Assembly (NCBI RefSeq): GCF_009695545.1
Contig: NZ_VUNS01000011.1
Span: forward strand, 93,076 to 157,075
Direction: 5' to 3'
Length of the DNA: 64,000 nucleotides
DNA from: Victivallis lenta
GTDB taxonomy: Bacteria; Verrucomicrobiota; Lentisphaeria; Victivallales; Victivallaceae
Program-made: the position numbers and the translations under genes
Part shown: piece by piece, positions 54,224-62,097 of the stretch
Layout: every line of letters starts with the position of its first letter
How positions within the stretch are numbered: the stretch's first letter is position 1
The notes under the pieces: model-generated
Told to the model about the DNA's origin: nothing
The model's database searches: none
The model's input: only the letters and a program-made list of their open reading frames with translations

Positions 54224-56572
54224 ATGGGACAAAAAATTCATAGAGAAATCCAATTGCAACCTCAAGAAGCATTCTGGTTGGATTTGATGCAACTGCCTCA
54301 CTGCATTGAGCTCGAAAAAGAAATAATACTTGATGCCAAGTTGCAATTGCTATTTTCACCGCCTTATCTCGGTATCGATCTTGAGAAAATTTTTCAAACC
54401 ACTTTGGAAGATGGCTGGCTACTTCCCATCAATGGGACTCGATTTGCGGTAAAAGAGAAAACGATTTATGTTGAAGTACACGATTCTGTCGCAGAAAAAT
54501 TAACGATCTTGCAAAAGCAGAAGAAAGAGTTAGAGCGCGAGATTATCCAATTAACAAATTTAATCTGTACACAAAACTCTAAAAGAATCCGTGCCAAAAG
54601 AATAGAAGAAAACCAAGATTCAAATTCCTTAAACTCAATTGGTAGTAGTAATATCTCTTATACAAATATTCCATCCATGAGAGCTGCGGATATCAGTACC
54701 TTGGAAACTTATCGGAATGAAAAAGCAAATGAACTTCAGCAACTGCAAGTTTCAATCAATCAGTATAAAAATAGTTTAAATTCCTGCCAAATCAATAAAG
54801 TTGCTTTCGTTTTTCCGCTTGGATGCAGCGTTCCCAATAATTATGAACAGATTTTAAAATGCCTTTACGTTCATCATAATTATTGTCAAGACAATTGTTG
54901 TTCTTACAAGCGAGATTGTGCATATTTGCAGACACTTGCCAATATAAACCTCGGAGTTTCCACATCTGCAGATGTCTTACATCAGCAGAAAGTTTCACTT
55001 TATAATCTCTGGCACCAAAACTATCCACATATCAGTGATCGAGCGCAGAAAGCCAAAGAATGGGGAATCGATATTGATCATCCAGAAAAATTGTCAAATA
55101 AAACAAGCTATTGTTATCAAATATTTAATAGCAATCCCAATGTCAATCAGGGGTCAATTATATTCAATACGACAAAGAATCAACCTTTTTCTACCGTAAA
55201 TTTTGGGAGCAAAGGAACTTACAAAATTGCAAACGTTATTTCTGTTGTAAACAACCAATTCCAAGAACTTCCTATAATTCCTGCAAAATTATTAAATCTT
55301 GACAAAATTGCTGAAAATCGTGACGTACCAATATGCTTTACTGATAGTTTGGAACTCGCTCGTGTTGCCCCGCAGGCTCTCATAGGCCCTTGCATCTTTA
55401 CTTCGTACTACGGAGCGCAGTTTGATGGATTTGAAATAGATTTTTATCCTTTCCGCGATCGCACTGTGTATTATGTAATAGTGGAACATTCAGGTTTAAC
55501 GCGAGAACAGGTGATGGATAGGGTACATGCCAATTACCTGCAGATGAAAGCTCAAGTAAAAAATATCAATTTAAATTTTGTTGAACTCAATGGATTTCGG
55601 AAGGAGGAAGATTCTTGGCATTTTTCCATGCAGAGAATTTCAGAACAAAATTTTTGTGAACGTTATTTTTCCTCTTCCGCACCTGATAAAGTAGAACCTC
55701 CTTCTGTGTCATTGTCTCGTCCGACCAAAGAATCAAAATCCTCAACACCTCCTTTATTGGGTCCGCTGATTGAAGCCGGTCGTTATATTTTGCTGGTAGG
55801 CGGTAAACATAGTGGAAAAACAAAGTTTGCAATCGCGGTTGCTGCGGCAGTCGCCTCCGGAAAAGAGTTAGTGCAGATATTACGTCCGGAGAGAACAATG
55901 AAGCATGATGTGCTTTATTTAGATTTTGAGTTGGGAGAAAAAACTTTCGAAAATGATACTCAAAAAATCTTGAAAAATTTCTTTGGTGATGTTGCCAATC
56001 ATCCGTTTCTTCACATAGAGCACCTGAATGGTCAAGGTATAAATATCCACTCGCCTGACGGAATCGAAAAAGTTCGCAATGTAGTTGAGAAGTATCGAGA
56101 AAAGGATTTGAAACTTTTGATCATCGATAATATTACTGCTGTATCCGGCCATGCGGTGGCTGATAATTCAGGCTGGAACCAGTATACCTATCCCTTTATC
56201 ACCGAGCTGACCAATGCTGGAATGACCGTGATTGTGATTGCACATATTGATGCGGGTTCTCTGCGTGGAGGCAAACAAAAATTTTACAACGGAACGGAAT
56301 GTATTCTTCTGTCCAAGACACCTGGGAAGAAAATTCCCAAACAATATTGGATTACGATAGAGCGCCCATATGTCATTTCCAAATATCCATACGCAGAACA
56401 TCACCCGATGACGATCTGCATAAACGAGGAAAATGAACGTGCTAAAATAAGTTTTGACAAATCTTATTTAGAAAATATTTTATCTAATAAATCCATCTCA
56501 GCTCATGACTTGGGATTCTGGTTTAATGTTACTCAGAAAACAATTCGAGAATGGCAGAAAAAACTAACGTGA
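54224..56572 (+). CDS. TOPRIM-like / AAA (RepA-like) ATPase of unknown family
   Basis: 782 residues, markedly A+T-rich compared with everything around it, a sign of transfer. N-terminal about 1-240: a coiled coil (about 88-200) and a Cys-rich patch (CLYVHHNYCQDNCCSYKRDC). About 370: CFTDSLELARVAPQ, similar in shape to a TOPRIM nucleotide site. About 525: Walker A GGKHSGKTK; about 564: VLYLDFELGE; about 630: Walker B LLIIDN; about 669: VIVIAHID, the pattern of RepA/RecA-like hexameric helicases. The C-terminus ends in a helix-turn-helix (LGFWFNVTQKTIREW). Probably a replication primase-helicase of the element; exact family not recognised. Confidence 0.65.
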   Translation: MGQKIHREIQLQPQEAFWLDLMQLPHCIELEKEIILDAKLQLLFSPPYLGIDLEKIFQTTLEDGWLLPINGTRFAVKEKTIYVEVHDSVAEKLTILQKQKKELEREIIQLTNLICTQNSKRIRAKRIEENQDSNSLNSIGSSNISYTNIPSMRAADISTLETYRNEKANELQQLQVSINQYKNSLNSCQINKVAFVFPLGCSVPNNYEQILKCLYVHHNYCQDNCCSYKRDCAYLQTLANINLGVSTSADVLHQQKVSLYNLWHQNYPHISDRAQKAKEWGIDIDHPEKLSNKTSYCYQIFNSNPNVNQGSIIFNTTKNQPFSTVNFGSKGTYKIANVISVVNNQFQELPIIPAKLLNLDKIAENRDVPICFTDSLELARVAPQALIGPCIFTSYYGAQFDGFEIDFYPFRDRTVYYVIVEHSGLTREQVMDRVHANYLQMKAQVKNINLNFVELNGFRKEEDSWHFSMQRISEQNFCERYFSSSAPDKVEPPSVSLSRPTKESKSSTPPLLGPLIEAGRYILLVGGKHSGKTKFAIAVAAAVASGKELVQILRPERTMKHDVLYLDFELGEKTFENDTQKILKNFFGDVANHPFLHIEHLNGQGINIHSPDGIEKVRNVVEKYREKDLKLLIIDNITAVSGHAVADNSGWNQYTYPFITELTNAGMTVIVIAHIDAGSLRGGKQKFYNGTECILLSKTPGKKIPKQYWITIERPYVISKYPYAEHHPMTICINEENERAKISFDKSYLENILSNKSISAHDLGFWFNVTQKTIREWQKKLT

Positions 56573-56597
56573 GGCCGGTTACTTCTCAACCGTAAAC

Positions 56598-56664
56598 ACG
56601 TTTATTTTGATCTGAGAAACGTTTATCTTTACCGGAAGAACGTTTATTCTTCAAAGATAAACGT
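56598..56664. repeat. Iteron-like repeats: three ACGTTTAT at exact 21-bp spacing plus one inverted copy
   Basis: ACGTTTAT occurs at 56598-56605, 56619-56626 and 56640-56647, each 21 bp apart (two helical turns). An inverted copy ATAAACGT lies at 56657-56664. They follow the stop of the RepA-like gene in the 56573-56880 gap and resemble plasmid iterons or a multi-operator for the adjacent AlpA-type regulator. Confidence 0.7.
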
Positions 56665-56804
56665 TCCTTTCTTGTTTTTGTAATAAAATGTTTATTAACA
56701 AGTAATTGCATTCGTTCGTGCGTAGTTTTGACTGCTATAAAAGTACAGTTCTTCCATGTTTCTTGCGTATATAAAAAATATTCTTTGATATTTATTGTTT
56801 TAGC

Positions 56805-56847
56805 CAGTTTGGTGGATTCGAGAATAAACCTCGAATCCACCAAACTG
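56805..56847. repeat. Perfect 18-bp inverted repeat with 7-nt loop
   Basis: Arms 56805-56822 and 56830-56847 are exact reverse complements around AATAAAC. No T-run follows on either strand, so it is not a classic terminator. It lies between convergent genes ending at 56572 and 56881. It may be a replication or attachment structure, or simply stop read-through. Confidence 0.7.
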
Positions 56848-56880
56848 CAATATGCTTTGGGGCTAGATAATCATTTACTG

Positions 56881-57216
56881 TTATTCTACTTCTTCGCTTG
56901 TTAAAATAAATCTGATAATATCGGAATTACGATATCTGACGCTGGTGCCGACCATCTTCCGCTTGAATGGGAAATAGCCTTCCCGCTCAAGCCGTTTAAA
57001 GTTGGCAAGACTGATACCGAGCATGGTTGCGGCTTCGGTCTGGTCAACCAATTTAGGAATTACCGTCGGCAACGGAGTTCCTTTGTCAGCCAGATGTTTG
57101 AGCTGAGCGATGATTTCCCGGTATTCCGGAATCGTAATCAGATTGGATTCAGTCAGTGGATGAAGTAATTTTCCGATGAGGCGGACGGTCTGATAGCGGA
57201 TGGGATTCTGATCCAT
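56881..57216 (-). CDS. AlpA/excisionase-type helix-turn-helix DNA-binding protein
   Basis: 111 residues. VDQTEAATMLGISLANFKRLEREGYFP is a winged-helix MerR/AlpA-type motif at residues about 57-85, followed by a short YRNSDIIRFI wing. The N-terminal part is helical. Such proteins direct excision or regulate integrated elements. AAAAGGAGG precedes its ATG at 57216. The neighbouring iteron-like repeats may be its sites. Confidence 0.75.
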   Translation of the reverse strand: MDQNPIRYQTVRLIGKLLHPLTESNLITIPEYREIIAQLKHLADKGTPLPTVIPKLVDQTEAATMLGISLANFKRLEREGYFPFKRKMVGTSVRYRNSDIIRFILTSEEVE

Positions 57217-57491
57217 GTATGCGCCCCTCCTTTTGAGCGCATACGATTGCGGTCTATGAATATTTTTTTACCTTTGACTCTGCATTATCTTATACGATTC
57301 CCTAACTGTAAAATTCCCTCCATTCTGCATTGCCGACAGTCGTCTTATGAAAAGCCGTGGAAATGCGAGCGACAGACAGCTATCTCCAGTTCGGTTATTA
57401 GAAATAGCGAAATAATATCCAACATATAAGCAGCAGTATTTGATCTCCACACTCAGATGACAGCCAGAATAAACAATCCATATTCCCGGAA

Positions 57492-57550
57492 GTTGATTTC
57501 TGATGATTGTTCGAATCCATCATGAGAACAATTACTGAACAGAAATCAAC
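57492..57550 (+). repeat. Nested inverted repeat upstream of the Gp2-like initiator: candidate origin
   Basis: Outer arms GTTGATTTCTG (57492-57502) and CAGAAATCAAC (57540-57550) enclose inner arms ATTGTTC (57506-57512) and GAACAAT (57526-57532). The structure lies 40 bp before the Gp2-like initiator start, within the 374-bp gap 57217-57590 that otherwise holds only promoter sequence. Confidence 0.55.
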
Positions 57551-57590
57551 CATACTATATTCAACAGGAATTTACTCGAAGGAAGAAACC

Positions 57591-58202
57591 ATGCCGAAAA
57601 GACACCATCACACGGAAAGCCGGTTAAACAATTTATCCGTAAATGCCGATCCGGAACATCCTGTTTATCGTGAAGCAGCCACCGAGATTCAAAAACGATT
57701 GCGATATATGACCGAGAAACACAGCCAGGTATTTGTGGGGCATTTGGAGTTTCGTTTCCCTCCTGAAATGGAACCCCAGAATGACAATCGGCATATTTCC
57801 AATGCGGTACGCAAATGCCGGATGAAGTTGAAGCGGGAGGGGATCGACGCCCAGCTTGTCTGGGCACGGGAACAACGTAATTCCGCTCAACCGCATTATC
57901 ACTGCTACCCGATCTGTGACGGCAATAAAGTACAGCATGTTCAGCGGGTGGCCGGATTCTTCAATGAGATCTGGTCCCGTGAGATTGACGCATCTCCAGA
58001 ATCCAATTATGTACGGTATTGCCCTCCGAAGGAACAGGCGGACAACGATACCGGCATACGGATTCGCCGTCATGGTTCAGATGCGGAAACGCAACTGCAT
58101 AATGCCTCACACTGGATGAGTTATGCCGCGAAAGTGAATGAAAAAGAGAAGACACCGGAGGGATGTCGGATGTTCGGATTTACGCATATACCGAAGGCAT
58201 GA
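57591..58202 (+). CDS. Inovirus Gp2-family / YagK-YfjJ-type replication initiator
   Basis: 203 residues. VFVGHLEFRFPPE and AREQRNSAQPHYHCYPICDG, with an H-Y-H metal-site motif, fit the inovirus Gp2/YagK-YfjJ replication proteins found in filamentous phages and P4-like satellites; AAKVNEKEKTPEGCRMFGFTHIP is the usual C-terminus. It probably nicks or initiates at an origin. ATG 57591 has GAAGGAAG upstream; a longer frame from 57507 is less likely and overlaps the nested repeat. Confidence 0.7.
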   Translation: MPKRHHHTESRLNNLSVNADPEHPVYREAATEIQKRLRYMTEKHSQVFVGHLEFRFPPEMEPQNDNRHISNAVRKCRMKLKREGIDAQLVWAREQRNSAQPHYHCYPICDGNKVQHVQRVAGFFNEIWSREIDASPESNYVRYCPPKEQADNDTGIRIRRHGSDAETQLHNASHWMSYAAKVNEKEKTPEGCRMFGFTHIPKA

Positions 58203-58248
58203 TTGAAACGGCTGTAAAAAAATACAGAGAATCTGCTATGATATGAGA

Positions 58249-58342
58249 GTCCGGCAGGGGCCGGCTGATGATAATTGGATTACCGGCTCGTGTGCGGTAA
58301 AACGCACCGGCCGGACATCCCCAAAAATCTTTTTATTTTTGG
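58249..58342 (+). ncRNA. Candidate structured RNA: three-way junction plus A/U hairpin
   Basis: P1 GTCCGGC/GCCGGAC pairs 58249-58255 with 58310-58316. Inside are P2 GCCGG/CCGGC (58260-58264 with 58283-58287), carrying a CTGATGA bulge and a small TAAT/ATTA stem, and P3 GTGCG/CGCAC (58292-58296 with 58303-58307). A CCAAAAAT/ATTTTTGG hairpin follows at 58321-58342. It precedes the Trp-rich repeat gene by about 65 bp. Confidence 0.5.
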
Positions 58343-58407
58343 AACAACAATATTATGACAGGCATCCTCCTGTCGTTTACTCATAACACTCCAAATGAGG
58401 TAAAATC

Positions 58408-59064
58408 ATGACCAACGCAGAACTGAACACATTTCTCGACCTGGAATGGCACTGTGCCGCTTTTACGCCGGAAGAAGCATCCGTTTCAGCGCCCTTATCC
58501 CCGAAACAGTGGGCGCGCATTCTCTCACGGCATCCGGAGCTTCAGGAGTTTTGTCCGTTTGCGGAGTTCACTCCCGGTGACTGGGTTGTCGTCCTTGAAA
58601 AACAACTGCCCTTTGCATGGCGCTGCTCCTGCTGGAAAGATTTCACCCCGCATCAGTGGCAGCGACTGTTACGGCACCAACCGACTTTGCTCCATTACTG
58701 TGAAATACCGGATCATCCGGCTGTGCGGAGTGGGTTGCTGGCGAGTGACTGGCCTTTTGAAAAAGAGATCGATACGAGTGATTTTACGCTCGGTGACTGG
58801 TTCTGGACCGTCAAGCATAATCCGAGCACGTGGTTTCAATGTCCCTGCCGGGAACAGTTCACGAAACCGATGTGGTGGAGCATCCTGTACAGTTCAGCCG
58901 ACCTGCTGCCGGATTGCCCATGCCTTGACAAATTCAGTGACGAAGACTGGCGTCGTCTTAACATCATTCCGAAATTAAAGGACCGGATACGTACTCGTGA
59001 ACAATTCCGGAAATTGATCGACCTGACCAGGTATCCGTTCCGCAATTCCAGATTCGACGAATGA
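58408..59064 (+). CDS. Trp-rich repeat protein of unknown function
   Basis: 218 residues made of about seven degenerate units of about 24 residues with the pattern F-T-x3-W-x2-L-L-x2-x-P-x5-C, for example FTPHQWQRLLRHQPTLLHYC and FTPGDWVVVLEKQLPFAWRC. Similar Trp/Cys repeats occur in uncharacterised gut-bacterial proteins with W-x2-L-L-x2-Q-P-Q-F units. No signal peptide. GAGG precedes the ATG at 58408. It may be an element accessory protein; the role is unknown. Confidence 0.6.
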   Translation: MTNAELNTFLDLEWHCAAFTPEEASVSAPLSPKQWARILSRHPELQEFCPFAEFTPGDWVVVLEKQLPFAWRCSCWKDFTPHQWQRLLRHQPTLLHYCEIPDHPAVRSGLLASDWPFEKEIDTSDFTLGDWFWTVKHNPSTWFQCPCREQFTKPMWWSILYSSADLLPDCPCLDKFSDEDWRRLNIIPKLKDRIRTREQFRKLIDLTRYPFRNSRFDE

Positions 59065-59090
59065 TCCATCCGATATTCCGGCATGAATCG

Positions 59091-59124
59091 AAAAAAGAGA
59101 TACGCGTCGTTGCTGCGTATCTCT
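59091..59124 (-). terminator. Rho-independent terminator for the minus-strand gene 59140-59451
   Basis: A perfect 10-bp stem AGAGATACGC/GCGTATCTCT (59096-59105 with 59115-59124) with a 9-nt loop is followed on the minus strand by six U residues (59096-59091). It separates convergent genes. Confidence 0.85.
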
Positions 59125-59139
59125 GAAGTCTTCAGTCAT

Positions 59140-59451
59140 CTACGCCTTGAACCGCAGATGACATTTCGGACAGCGATACAGACCGATTACATTTTCATCG
59201 ATCAGTTTGCCAGCCTGAGCGCCGATCACACCCCCAGAAGTGATTCCCCAGAGGAGATTCAACACGGCTCCGGCTGCCGCACCGATGGTCGTGCCGACAA
59301 CTCCCAACGCACTTCCGGCACGTGCACCGCGAACCATGCCGACAATCACGACAGCTCCTCCTGCGGTAATCCCGGTTGCGGTTCCAACCGTACTGGCCTG
59401 ATGAAGCGGGTTCGCAATCGAAGCACAATTCGGACAAAAGACTTTCGCCAT
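59140..59451 (-). CDS. Small zinc-ribbon membrane protein
   Basis: 103 residues. VFCPNCASIANP at the N-terminus and YRCPKCHLRFKA at the C-terminus are two C-x2-C pairs that probably form one zinc ribbon; the middle is a glycine/alanine-rich membrane region (GITAGGAVVIVGMVRGARAG, then GVIGAQAGKLI). No family beyond this can be named. AAGGAG precedes ATG 59451, and a UUCG hairpin lies in its leader (59482-59501). Confidence 0.65.
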   Translation of the reverse strand: MAKVFCPNCASIANPLHQASTVGTATGITAGGAVVIVGMVRGARAGSALGVVGTTIGAAAGAVLNLLWGITSGGVIGAQAGKLIDENVIGLYRCPKCHLRFKA

Positions 59452-59481
59452 AGTAACGACTCCTTCTTTCAAGTGATAAAA

Positions 59482-59501
59482 CCGGCGACCGAAGCCGCCG
59501 G
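59482..59501 (-). promoter_or_regulatory. UUCG-capped leader hairpin
   Basis: On the minus strand an 8-bp stem CCGGCGGC/GTCGCCGG (one G-U pair) is closed by a stable UUCG loop, 31 bases before the start of the zinc-ribbon gene. Confidence 0.55.
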
Positions 59502-59568
59502 GGTGCATGATACTCCGGAAATCGCACCACTTTTTTCCGGAGGGCGTACCAGGGCAGAGCGCCGTGGA

Positions 59569-60294
59569 CTACTTCCAGAGTTCCGCCGGTTTGCCGTCCA
59601 GTCCAAACAGTCGGGTCAGGCTGCGGTAGCACTGGTCGGCACGGGCGGGACTGTACTTTTTGGCGGTTTCGGTGAAGGCGTTCAACAGGCTCCACCGGGT
59701 CGGCTCGACGAACTCCTCATGCCGGGGATGTTTGAACTCCTTCCAGACGGTCAGAATATCACATGACGGAATCGCCTGACGTTCCGCCGCCACCACCAGC
59801 GAAGCACGAACTTCATCATCATTGAGTTCATCGATCTTCAACTCTTCTGCTACGTTTTCCAAAGTCAAAAACTCCAGCTCCAGAGCGTTCACTGCTTCCA
59901 GAACCAGACCGTTCAGTTCGATCCGGGAGGTGTGACGCCGTTTCAGAACCATGCTGCCACCAAGACATAAATTGCTGCAGCAAATGACCGAGAGCCCCGC
60001 CGCCAATCCCACCGCCAGCGTGCGATCATGGCTGTTGCGGATGCCGATACAGCGCGACCACTCCGTGCTTGAAGTCCGATTGATCCGCATGACCCCAAAC
60101 ATCCGCTGACCGTCACGGGCCAGACCGTATTGCTCGTCGAGAATTTGCCAGTTGTGCGCCTTGACCACATCGGTTACGGCGTCGATCACCTCACAGTGCG
60201 GTACCGGTTTCCAACTCGCGGTAGCGGTCGGCGTCGGAACCATTGCGATCTCGTCACGCCCGACGAACTTCCCTTCACTCATCATCAGTCCCAT
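59569..60294 (-). CDS. DUF932 (plasmid/phage-type) protein
   Basis: 241 residues. VPHCEVIDAVTDVVKAHNW, then DGQRMFGVMRIN, RNSHDRTLAVGLAAGLSVICCSNL and RWSLLNAFTETAKKY match the DUF932 family found on plasmids and phages, where anti-restriction or DNA-transfer roles have been suggested. GGAGG lies seven bases before ATG 60294. It is the last gene of a minus-strand group after the nuclease gene, with a 4-bp gap. Confidence 0.75.
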   Translation of the reverse strand: MGLMMSEGKFVGRDEIAMVPTPTATASWKPVPHCEVIDAVTDVVKAHNWQILDEQYGLARDGQRMFGVMRINRTSSTEWSRCIGIRNSHDRTLAVGLAAGLSVICCSNLCLGGSMVLKRRHTSRIELNGLVLEAVNALELEFLTLENVAEELKIDELNDDEVRASLVVAAERQAIPSCDILTVWKEFKHPRHEEFVEPTRWSLLNAFTETAKKYSPARADQCYRSLTRLFGLDGKPAELWK

Positions 60295-60298
60295 GATT

Positions 60299-61102
60299 TC
60301 ACCTCCATTTCTTTAAATGCCACTGTCTGCAACGGTCTCGATACGGACACTCCGCACAGGCGAATGATGTTTCATTCGGCAGGAACACGCCTTTGTTGAT
60401 CGCGTACTGCGCCCGGTTCGCCAGCGCCTCGAAGCGCCGGAAGTCGTGGAATCCGCGACTGGTGTAATGACTCTCACAGCCCGGATTCTTTGTCTTGGTG
60501 ATGACATCGAACCGAAAGAGTGGAGCCGTTCCGTTCTGTTTCTCGTAGGCATAGCTGAACACCGTTGCCTGAAGATCGCGGTCGGCTTTCCCGGCTGGCC
60601 AGCGGTTCGCGGAGGTTTTCCAATCCACGATGCAGACATCCCGTCCATCCTGAACCAGTAAATCCCATTCACCGATCAGGGGCTTGTTCAGTCCGGGAAC
60701 GTCAATCTTGAACGCTTGTGCCACACCTTTGACCGTGTAGTAATCCGACCAGTTCGCCAGCGCCGCATCCAGCATCTTCGTTGCAAGGTCGATCACCGTA
60801 TCGAAGTTCTCGCCCTCCTTGTAGATCAGGTTCGGGGTAGCTTCGGCTTCGATCTTGAACGCCTCTTCAAACTGTCCGACGATCTCATCACGGGTCAGCG
60901 AACCGCCCATCATGCACTCCCACGCCTGAGCGGTCAATGCCGAATGGAATGCCTTGCCGAATGGCAAGCAGACCGAAGTCCGTTCAACCTCGGCCTGATC
61001 CACGTACCGGTACATGAATTGCGCCTGACAGATATTGAGGTACGTATTCAACGCCGAATACGACCAGTGCGGTTCCTGCCGCAGTTTGTCGATGGTCGCC
61101 AT
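60299..61102 (-). CDS. Cas4/AddB-like PD-(D/E)XK nuclease with Fe-S cysteines
   Basis: 267 residues. WSYSALNTYLNICQAQFMYRY opens the PDDEXK_1 fold, GEWDLL and VCIVDWKTS supply the metal-binding Asp and the D-x-K active site, and the C-terminal ACAECPYRDRC with the single N-terminal Cys makes the four-Cys Fe-S clamp of Cas4/AddB-type nucleases. Such enzymes resect DNA ends during phage or plasmid recombination. No cas gene or CRISPR array is nearby. TAATG overlap with the upstream gene. Confidence 0.82.
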   Translation of the reverse strand: MATIDKLRQEPHWSYSALNTYLNICQAQFMYRYVDQAEVERTSVCLPFGKAFHSALTAQAWECMMGGSLTRDEIVGQFEEAFKIEAEATPNLIYKEGENFDTVIDLATKMLDAALANWSDYYTVKGVAQAFKIDVPGLNKPLIGEWDLLVQDGRDVCIVDWKTSANRWPAGKADRDLQATVFSYAYEKQNGTAPLFRFDVITKTKNPGCESHYTSRGFHDFRRFEALANRAQYAINKGVFLPNETSFACAECPYRDRCRQWHLKKWR

Positions 61103-61533
61103 TACGCCGCCCTCCATTCGTCGATCTGATCCGAACACTGCTGCCGGGTCAGATGCTGGATGTCCGGCACCTGAAACCGCGCCGCGATCTGCTGCGGAGT
61201 GATGCCGCGCTGCCGGGCAAGGTCGAGCAGATATGAGAGCTGCTTCGGACTCGCCGGAGCCTCATTCTGACGTACGCCAGACCTGCTGCGTTGAGAACCG
61301 TTTCGCGGCGCTCCGGCAGCCGGACGACCGCCGTAATTCGCGGGGCTTTTTCCATGTAATTCGGCTTCGACGGAATTCCGTACCAGATCGAACGTTTCAT
61401 GAATACGGGTCTGCAACTGATCTTGCGTGAGACCATCCGGCAGCTCCACTTCGACTGACGCATGATAGCTCTGGCTCGAATATTCCTCACCAGCCGGAAC
61501 CTTCTTTGAATATGACGCATTGAGTTTCAACAT
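61102..61533 (-). CDS. Unknown protein of the replication/recombination cassette
   Basis: 143 residues. N-terminal about 60: SYSKKVPAGEEYSSQSYHASVEVEL, a beta-rich stretch; a basic Gly/Arg linker; C-terminal about 45: ASPKQLSYLLDLARQRGIT with LTRQQCSDQID, like the small SPKQ...ASxLI helical modules of phage and plasmid proteins. I cannot name it. Translationally coupled to the Cas4-like nuclease, so a single-strand-binding or annealing role is possible. Confidence 0.6.
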   Translation of the reverse strand: MLKLNASYSKKVPAGEEYSSQSYHASVEVELPDGLTQDQLQTRIHETFDLVRNSVEAELHGKSPANYGGRPAAGAPRNGSQRSRSGVRQNEAPASPKQLSYLLDLARQRGITPQQIAARFQVPDIQHLTRQQCSDQIDEWRAA

Positions 61534-61598
61534 TTTTTCGATTTCCTATTGAAATATTTTGTATTTACGTTATATTGATACCGACGAAGGAGGCGCGA

Positions 61599-61880
61599 AT
61601 GAATTTTGAATGGGATGAAAATAAGGCGGCAACCAATCAGCAAAAACATGGAATCACTTTTCAGGAAGCTGCAACGGTATTTCAGGATGAAGATGCGCTG
61701 CAGATTTTCGACCCCGACCATTCGGAGGGTGAGGACCGTTTCATCCTGTTGGGAATGAGTTCCATTTTGCGGATTTTAGTGGTCTGCCACTGTTATCGCG
61801 CCAATGACGATGTGATTCGGATCATTTCCGCACGGAAAGCAACCCGGAACGAAAGTTCCACCTACAAGAGGAGGAAATGA
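61599..61880 (+). CDS. brnT: BrnT-type ribonuclease toxin
   Basis: 93 residues. FEWDENKAATNQQKHGITFQEAATVF and RIISARKATRNE are the BrnT hallmark; the RelE-like fold has basic catalytic residues near the C-terminus. AAGGAGG precedes the ATG. The antitoxin gene begins 1 bp after its stop. The pair lies on the plus strand between two minus-strand cassette genes. Confidence 0.88.
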   Translation: MNFEWDENKAATNQQKHGITFQEAATVFQDEDALQIFDPDHSEGEDRFILLGMSSILRILVVCHCYRANDDVIRIISARKATRNESSTYKRRK

Positions 61881-61881
61881 A

Positions 61882-62091
61882 ATGAGAGCGGAATACGATT
61901 TTTCCAATGCAGTCAAAAACCCTTATGTGAAGCCTCGGAAAACTGCGGTGACAATCCGGCTTGATCCGGCGACCGTGGAGTATTTCAAATCGCTGGCAAG
62001 CGAAGTGTCACTGCCGTATCAGACGCTTATCAATTCGTTTTTGACTGACTGCGCCAAGCGCAAGGTAAAACCGAATATCAAATGGAGTTGA
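61882..62091 (+). CDS. brnA: BrnA/CopG-type antitoxin
   Basis: 69 residues with a ribbon-helix-helix segment (TAVTIRLDPATVEYFKSLASEVSLPYQTLI), as in BrnA antitoxins. It neutralises BrnT and autoregulates the operon. It is immediately downstream of brnT. Confidence 0.85.
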   Translation: MRAEYDFSNAVKNPYVKPRKTAVTIRLDPATVEYFKSLASEVSLPYQTLINSFLTDCAKRKVKPNIKWS

Positions 62092-62097
62092 TGAATT

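Noticed and set aside
56586..56843. 85-codon minus-strand frame over the iteron region
   Set aside because: It is created by the repeats and the palindrome, has no ribosome-binding site and no family resemblance.
56805..57520. tRNA fragment or attachment site suggested by TCGAATCC words at 56831 and 57511
   Set aside because: No acceptor stem, anticodon arm or D arm can be built around either word.
58265..58282. Hammerhead ribozyme core (CTGATGA followed by a small stem)
   Set aside because: The required GAAA after stem II is absent, and the stretch is better explained as a bulge within the P2 hairpin.
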